Assembly (NCBI GenBank): GCA_002474405.1
Contig: DLQW01000054.1
Coordinates: 1-18,192 of the forward strand
Source of the DNA: Christensenella sp. UBA7597
GTDB taxonomy: Bacteria; Bacillota; Clostridia; Christensenellales; Borkfalkiaceae
DNA: 18,192 nt
Direction: 5' to 3'
Part shown: in pieces, positions 14,569-18,192 of the stretch
Numbering within the stretch: position 1 is the first letter of the stretch
How the letters are laid out: every line of letters begins with the position of its first letter
Program-made: the position numbers and the translations under genes
The notes under the pieces: generated by a model
Database searches by the model: none
Seen by the model: only the letters and a program-made list of their open reading frames with translations
Told to the model about the DNA's origin: nothing

Positions 14569-15372
14569 TCAGCTATTTTTGAACAATGCGCTTATTTTAT
14601 CCGTAAAAGCGTAATATTTCGTGCTGAACGTGCGGCATCTCACCGCCCAGCCGGGCACCACTCCGCAGATATCTTCCAGCCGGTACGCCCGTTTCAGATG
14701 CGAACGCAGATTTCCGTTCTTATCCCGCTGCAACCACCTGCCGTCGGTGCTGTTGTACGTATTGTCGCCGAGAATCAGCACTTCCCCTTCGCCCAGTTCG
14801 TAAACGCAGCCTTCCAGCGTATAAGAAACGTTCTGCGGCTGCGCTTCCAGCTCGGTGTATTCCGTAATTCCTTTTTCTTTCTGCTCCGCCGTCAGATAAT
14901 AAATTCTGCCGTTTTCCTCTTTTACGGTATCGCCGGGCAGCCCCACCAGCCGTTTCACCAGAAAATTCACCGTCTGCGTTCCGCCCGAAGTTCCGCGGCT
15001 TACGAACGGCGCCGCCAGAATATCTTTGTACTTTTCCGTATCGTGGTACTCTCTCACGTCCACAATCACCACGTCGCCCCGTCCGGGCGTTTTTGCATAC
15101 CGCAAAAAGCCGCCCTCGCCCGTATCGGCAAACTGCATAAACAGCCTGTCCCCGTTTTCCAGCGTGGGCAGCATCGACGATCCGTCCACGTCGATTCTTG
15201 CGAACGACGCCACGAATACGCCGCGGAACAGCATAAAAATCAACACGACGAGAAACAGCGAAACAAAAAACCGTACGTTCGATTTTCTTGCTTCGCTCCG
15301 GTACGCTTCCTCGTACAACGGCGAGACGTTCAGCCCGCCGTTCTCTCTGTCGTTTGCTTTTTCCTGCCTCAT
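14569..15372 (-). CDS. lepB: Signal peptidase I
   Basis: A 267-residue S26 peptidase that removes signal peptides from secreted proteins at the outer face of the membrane. There is one N-terminal membrane segment (about 34-56, FFVSLFLVVLIFMLF), then box B DGSSMLPTL with nucleophile S66, the catalytic Lys in FLVKRLVGLPGD (K140), and box E ILGDNTYNSTDGR (200-212; the usual final motif is NSxDSR, here STDGR). An insertion between about 110 and 130 (TEKYKDILAAPFVSRGTSGG) is longer than in short Gram-positive forms. The start has only a weak Shine-Dalgarno site. It follows the hydrolase-fold gene by 31 bases in the same unit. Confidence 0.95.
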   Translation of the reverse strand: MRQEKANDRENGGLNVSPLYEEAYRSEARKSNVRFFVSLFLVVLIFMLFRGVFVASFARIDVDGSSMLPTLENGDRLFMQFADTGEGGFLRYAKTPGRGDVVIVDVREYHDTEKYKDILAAPFVSRGTSGGTQTVNFLVKRLVGLPGDTVKEENGRIYYLTAEQKEKGITEYTELEAQPQNVSYTLEGCVYELGEGEVLILGDNTYNSTDGRWLQRDKNGNLRSHLKRAYRLEDICGVVPGWAVRCRTFSTKYYAFTDKISALFKNS

Positions 15373-15403
15373 AATTCTGCCTGTACGTATCTTTCCCGTT
15401 TCT

Positions 15404-17200
15404 TTACAGCCACAGCACGTTCGCCACGGGCACGGGACAATTCTCGTTTTCAGGGCGGATGACGATGGCGATGCCTTTCGAAAAACCTTCCAGCGATCCG
15501 CCCGTGCGTTCGTCTTTCAGCTCCGCCGCGCGCAGCACCACCCGTTTCCATTTTCCGCCGCCCGACACGGGCACGATTACGGAATATTCTCCGCCCGTTC
15601 CGCGCTCGCCCGTTTCCACCGTAATTTTTACGGAAGTATCCTCTTTCGAATATAAATCCATTTTCAGCGCCGCGCCGTCGTCCGCCACAAACCGAGGCGA
15701 ACTGATGCGGTATGTTCTGATGCCCGCGGAAGAATATACGCCCGTGATTCCGCCGTAACCGGCAATCGTTTCCGGCATGCTTTCCTTCTCCAGAAAAATG
15801 CCGCCCAGCGCTTCGGCGCGGTAATCCGCCACGGCGAACCCGTCTTTTTCTCCCGCCGAAATCACCCGTTCTTTCACGCAATCTCCGCCTTTGATTTTCA
15901 GGCGTTTTCCCACGACGGGCGAAACAGTTTTAAAGCCGTTCACGAATTCCGCCGAAGCGTACGCAAACGCGTATTCCGCGCCCGAAAAGGGTTCGCACCC
16001 GCACGAAAAACGGCTGTCTTTCATGTCTCCGCCCGCAACGATTTTCACGCGTTGCCATGCGCGGCAGGAAGAAACCTGCCCGCTCCGCCCTTCCGCATAA
16101 TACACGGAAAGCGTTTTCACCAGCGCGTCCTCATCCGTTTTCGCCGTCATCTCCAGTTTTCCGTCCGCACCCTCCGTTACGGTAAGTTCGATCGGCTTCG
16201 GAATATAAATATGCCGCCCTTTCAGATGCCGCTCCAAAAACAAATCGATGTCGGTCAGGGCATACGGACCGATGCACTTCCCGCTGTCCGCCGAATATAC
16301 AATCGCGCTTCCGTCAGGATTTCCCAGCCGCACGAACGTATCGTACGCCCGGTCGCAATCGAAAAACGTATCTTCCATCGCGCAGCACATCAGCACGGGG
16401 CACTTCACGAACGGCGCGTAAGATTCCGCCTCCACGCCCGCGATAAACGCGCGCACGGCGTCCGCTTCTTCCCCTGCGTCCTGCGATTTTTCGCCCGCGG
16501 CAGACGTCGCGCCCCACTTCGGTGTGGATAAATGGCTTCTCCAGCCCGCCGCGTTCACAATCGCCGCGCAGGAAATATCGGGCGAAAGCGTAATCATCCA
16601 GGCGATTTCTCCGCCGAGCCGCACCCCCGATACGCCGATTTTCGAAACGTCGTTCCGCGTTTTCAAGTATTCCAGCGCGTATAAAGCAACGTACGCCCAT
16701 TCCATCCATGCGCTGTTTTCCACGCTCTCCGATTCGAGATACGCGGGCGCGCCCGATACTTCGTAATTCGCGTAATCCGCCGCTTCGGGGTACACCGTAT
16801 AATTTTTCTTTCCGCCGTCCGTTTTTTCTTCCGCTGCGGTTTCTTCCTCTTCCGCCGCCGTATCGCTCTCCGTTTCTTCGCCCGTGCCTTTACCGCCGCG
16901 CCGTCCGCAATAATCGGGAATCAGCGTGGCATAGCCTTTCGCCGCGAAATAATCGGCAAGCTCCGCGCCGTCGTCGTCCGCGTCGGGCAGCAACAAAAGA
17001 GCGGGCGCCGCTTCGGCGCCGTGCGGCTTCGTAAACCGCGCGAAAATTTTCACCCGTCCGCCGTCCGCAAGAAGATGCCCGTCCAGCCGTACGTTCTGCG
17101 CAACAAAACCTGCGGGCGTAAGCGTTTCCGCTTCCGTTTCCGCATTCAATGCCTGCGACAAATCGAATTTTTTCCAGATGGTAACCGGGCTTAAAATCAT
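15404..17200 (-). CDS. Alpha/beta-hydrolase-fold protein with C-terminal beta-sandwich, possibly inactive
   Basis: A 598-residue cytosolic protein. Residues 45-325 have an alpha/beta-hydrolase pattern resembling acetyl-esterase/dienelactone-hydrolase proteins: APALLLLPDADDDG, FAAKGYATLIPDY, KIGVSGVRLGG (187-197), CPVLMCCAMEDTFF (D277). In relatives the elbow is G-x-S-x-GG; here the nucleophile position is R194, and no His is obvious near 305-310, so catalysis is doubtful. An acidic low-complexity insert lies at about 102-132. The C-terminal part (about 325-598) looks beta-rich, ending in a sandwich-like domain (SPRFVADDGAALKMDLYS to NVLWL). The start at 17200 is preferred over 17233 because AAAAAGGTG lies ahead of it, whereas 17233 has no ribosome binding site and is only about 12 bases from a TATAAA. 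Substrate unknown. Confidence 0.75.
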   Translation of the reverse strand: MILSPVTIWKKFDLSQALNAETEAETLTPAGFVAQNVRLDGHLLADGGRVKIFARFTKPHGAEAAPALLLLPDADDDGAELADYFAAKGYATLIPDYCGRRGGKGTGEETESDTAAEEEETAAEEKTDGGKKNYTVYPEAADYANYEVSGAPAYLESESVENSAWMEWAYVALYALEYLKTRNDVSKIGVSGVRLGGEIAWMITLSPDISCAAIVNAAGWRSHLSTPKWGATSAAGEKSQDAGEEADAVRAFIAGVEAESYAPFVKCPVLMCCAMEDTFFDCDRAYDTFVRLGNPDGSAIVYSADSGKCIGPYALTDIDLFLERHLKGRHIYIPKPIELTVTEGADGKLEMTAKTDEDALVKTLSVYYAEGRSGQVSSCRAWQRVKIVAGGDMKDSRFSCGCEPFSGAEYAFAYASAEFVNGFKTVSPVVGKRLKIKGGDCVKERVISAGEKDGFAVADYRAEALGGIFLEKESMPETIAGYGGITGVYSSAGIRTYRISSPRFVADDGAALKMDLYSKEDTSVKITVETGERGTGGEYSVIVPVSGGGKWKRVVLRAAELKDERTGGSLEGFSKGIAIVIRPENENCPVPVANVLWL

Positions 17201-17263
17201 TCCTGCACCTTTTTCAGCTTTAATTTCTCCCATTTTTTCGCTGTTTTATACGAAAAAACAAGG

Positions 17264-17278
17264 TTTGGCAACGCCAAA
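17264..17278. promoter_or_regulatory. TTTGGC-AAC-GCCAAA palindrome, possible operator
   Basis: Perfect 6-base arms around a 3-base centre overlap the putative minus-35 region of the hydrolase promoter and lie about 45 bases upstream of the plus-strand promoter's minus-35 box. The placement fits a repressor site. No regulator is known from the window. Confidence 0.4.
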
Positions 17279-17320
17279 GAAATATTTTACGCGATTTTAT
17301 CGAAAATCCGTCGGAAAGCC

Positions 17321-17349
17321 TTGCTTTTCGCGAAAAAAACCGCTATAAT
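17321..17349 (+). promoter_or_regulatory. Sigma-A-type promoter upstream of the DnaD-like gene
   Basis: TTGCTT (17321-17326) and a perfect TATAAT (17344-17349) are separated by 17 bases. The start site would be near 17356, giving an unusually long leader to the ATG at 17678. No plus-strand gene starts in between, so the DnaD-like gene is the likely target. Confidence 0.65.
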
Positions 17350-17677
17350 TAACGTACTTGTTCTTCGGCGGGCACGAATTACATTCCGCTGCTTATACGC
17401 CATTATACAACATTTTTCAAAAGAAATCAACCGTAGAAAGAACAAAAAGATAATTTTCGTTAAATTTTCTTTTTCCCGCCCGACCGTTCCGGAATCACGC
17501 CTCTTTTCTTCGAACGGCGCTTTTCCCCTCGTACGGCAGGTTCTTGCGACGGCGATTTTCTTCCTTATCATAGCGCTTGTCGCGCATCTTCGCGCGCCGA
17601 TTTAAACTTTATTAAAACGCGCGCCGAAAAGCATCGCGCGCCCGGAAAACAAAAAATTACTTACGGGGGGCTGTTCC

Positions 17678-18192
17678 ATGTCTTTCTGTTCCTTTTCAAA
17701 AGAATATGCCGAAAACGATTACACGCTGATCGAAAATCGGTTTTTAACGAAATATATGCCGGAAGCGGACGGATTCTTCGTAAAAGTATACCTTTACGGT
17801 TTGCTTTTATGCCAGAATACCTCTTCCGATTTTTCCGTCGCGTCGATGGCGGAAGTTCTGAAAACCACCGAGGATAAAATACGCGACGCGTTCTGCTTCT
17901 GGGAAAATTACGATCTCGTGGAGATTCTTTCCAAAGAGCCGTTCGCCGTTTCGTATCTGCCCGTGCGTACGGCGACGGGGCGCCCCACGCGCATCAATTA
18001 TTCGCGCTATGCCGATTTCAATAAAGAACTTCTCAGAAAAATGAGCGCAGTCGGCAAAGACGTCGGCTACGCCCAGAGCGTGAAATATATGCAGTTTCTC
18101 GACGAAAACGAAATGCAGCCGCAGGCGTTTCTGCTGATTGTGGAATACTGCATTTCCAAACAGGGAGAAGCGGTTTCGCCCGCGTACATATT
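17678..18192 (+). CDS. DnaD-like replication protein, N-terminal part
   Basis: An open frame of 171 complete codons from the ATG at 17678 to the right edge, preceded by GGGGGG as ribosome binding site. It begins MSFCSFSKEYAEND and continues with a winged-helix-like region (FFVKVYLYGLLLCQN, then VASMAEVLKTTEDKIRDAF and the strand FWENYDLVEIL), which is the arrangement of the DnaD N-terminal domain used in primosome loading in Firmicutes. From about residue 125 (SAVGKDVGYAQSVKYMQFL) it enters what should be the DnaD C-terminal domain. DnaD works with DnaB/DnaI to load the helicase, but the helicase gene here is in a separate unit on the other strand. The C-terminus lies outside the window. Confidence 0.75.
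   Translation, partial: MSFCSFSKEYAENDYTLIENRFLTKYMPEADGFFVKVYLYGLLLCQNTSSDFSVASMAEVLKTTEDKIRDAFCFWENYDLVEILSKEPFAVSYLPVRTATGRPTRINYSRYADFNKELLRKMSAVGKDVGYAQSVKYMQFLDENEMQPQAFLLIVEYCISKQGEAVSPAYI

Larger units (their letters stand above)
17201..17677. other. Divergent intergenic region
   Basis: No convincing gene is found here. From left to right it holds a TATAAA (minus strand, 17245-17250) with TTGCCA (17266-17271) 15 bases upstream as a weak promoter for the hydrolase gene, the palindrome TTTGGCAACGCCAAA (17264-17278), a strong plus-strand promoter (17321-17349), and a leader of about 320 bases to the DnaD-like gene with three CGCGCGCC copies near its end. Open frames of 94 codons on both strands lack ribosome binding sites. 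Confidence 0.6.

Noticed and set aside
17321-17605. 94-codon plus-strand frame with a hydrophobic C-terminus upstream of the DnaD-like gene
   Set aside because: Its first codon is the promoter's minus-35 box, so it could not be translated from that promoter, and no internal start has a ribosome binding site.

Overview
The window looks like the chromosome of a low-to-mid GC Gram-positive anaerobe of the class Clostridia. The signs are strong purine-rich Shine-Dalgarno sites (AAGGAG, GGAGGT), sigma-A-type promoters, a DnaD-like protein, and a Sua5 / LMW-phosphatase / RpiB / Upp order that recalls the ywlC-ywlE-rpiB-upp neighbourhood of Bacillus subtilis. Genus cannot be fixed from the sequence; a Christensenellales-type lineage is only a guess.

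Left third (1 to about 6440): the right-hand end of an integrated conjugative element, apparently decaying. All but one of its genes point left. From right to left they are a small DUF6075-like protein, a Sel1-repeat protein whose C-terminus resembles a relaxase tail, a DUF3991/Toprim primase-like protein, a VirD4-type coupling protein split by a one-base frameshift, a small winged-helix protein, and an unrecognised protein running off the left edge. Primase, coupling protein and winged-helix genes overlap and form one transcription unit. A plus-strand AAA/DUF4143 ATPase sits between the Sel1 gene and the primase as self-contained cargo with its own consensus promoter and terminator. No integrase or intact relaxase is visible. 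A tRNA-3'-end-like fragment near 6413-6433 may mark the element boundary.

Right two thirds (6492 to 18192): intact housekeeping genes. Reading leftwards on the minus strand from about 17.2 kb: an alpha/beta-hydrolase-fold protein, signal peptidase I, a two-TM membrane protein, oligoendopeptidase F, replicative helicase DnaB, threonylcarbamoyl-AMP synthase (Sua5 type) and a YwlE-like LMW phosphatase with a lysine-rich tail. These are closely spaced and probably co-transcribed. A consensus promoter at 8735-8763 starts a second unit: rpiB, upp, peptidase E and tRNA-Leu(CAG), ending at a terminator at 6492-6519. At the right edge a divergent region (17201-17677) separates the hydrolase from a plus-strand DnaD-like gene that leaves the window.

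No CRISPR array, insertion sequence, rRNA or biosynthetic cluster was seen. The most notable points are the frameshifts confined to the mobile element, the possible att remnant, the divergent promoter/operator of the cargo ATPase, the basic tail on the phosphatase, and the hydrolase whose nucleophile elbow appears to carry Arg instead of Ser.
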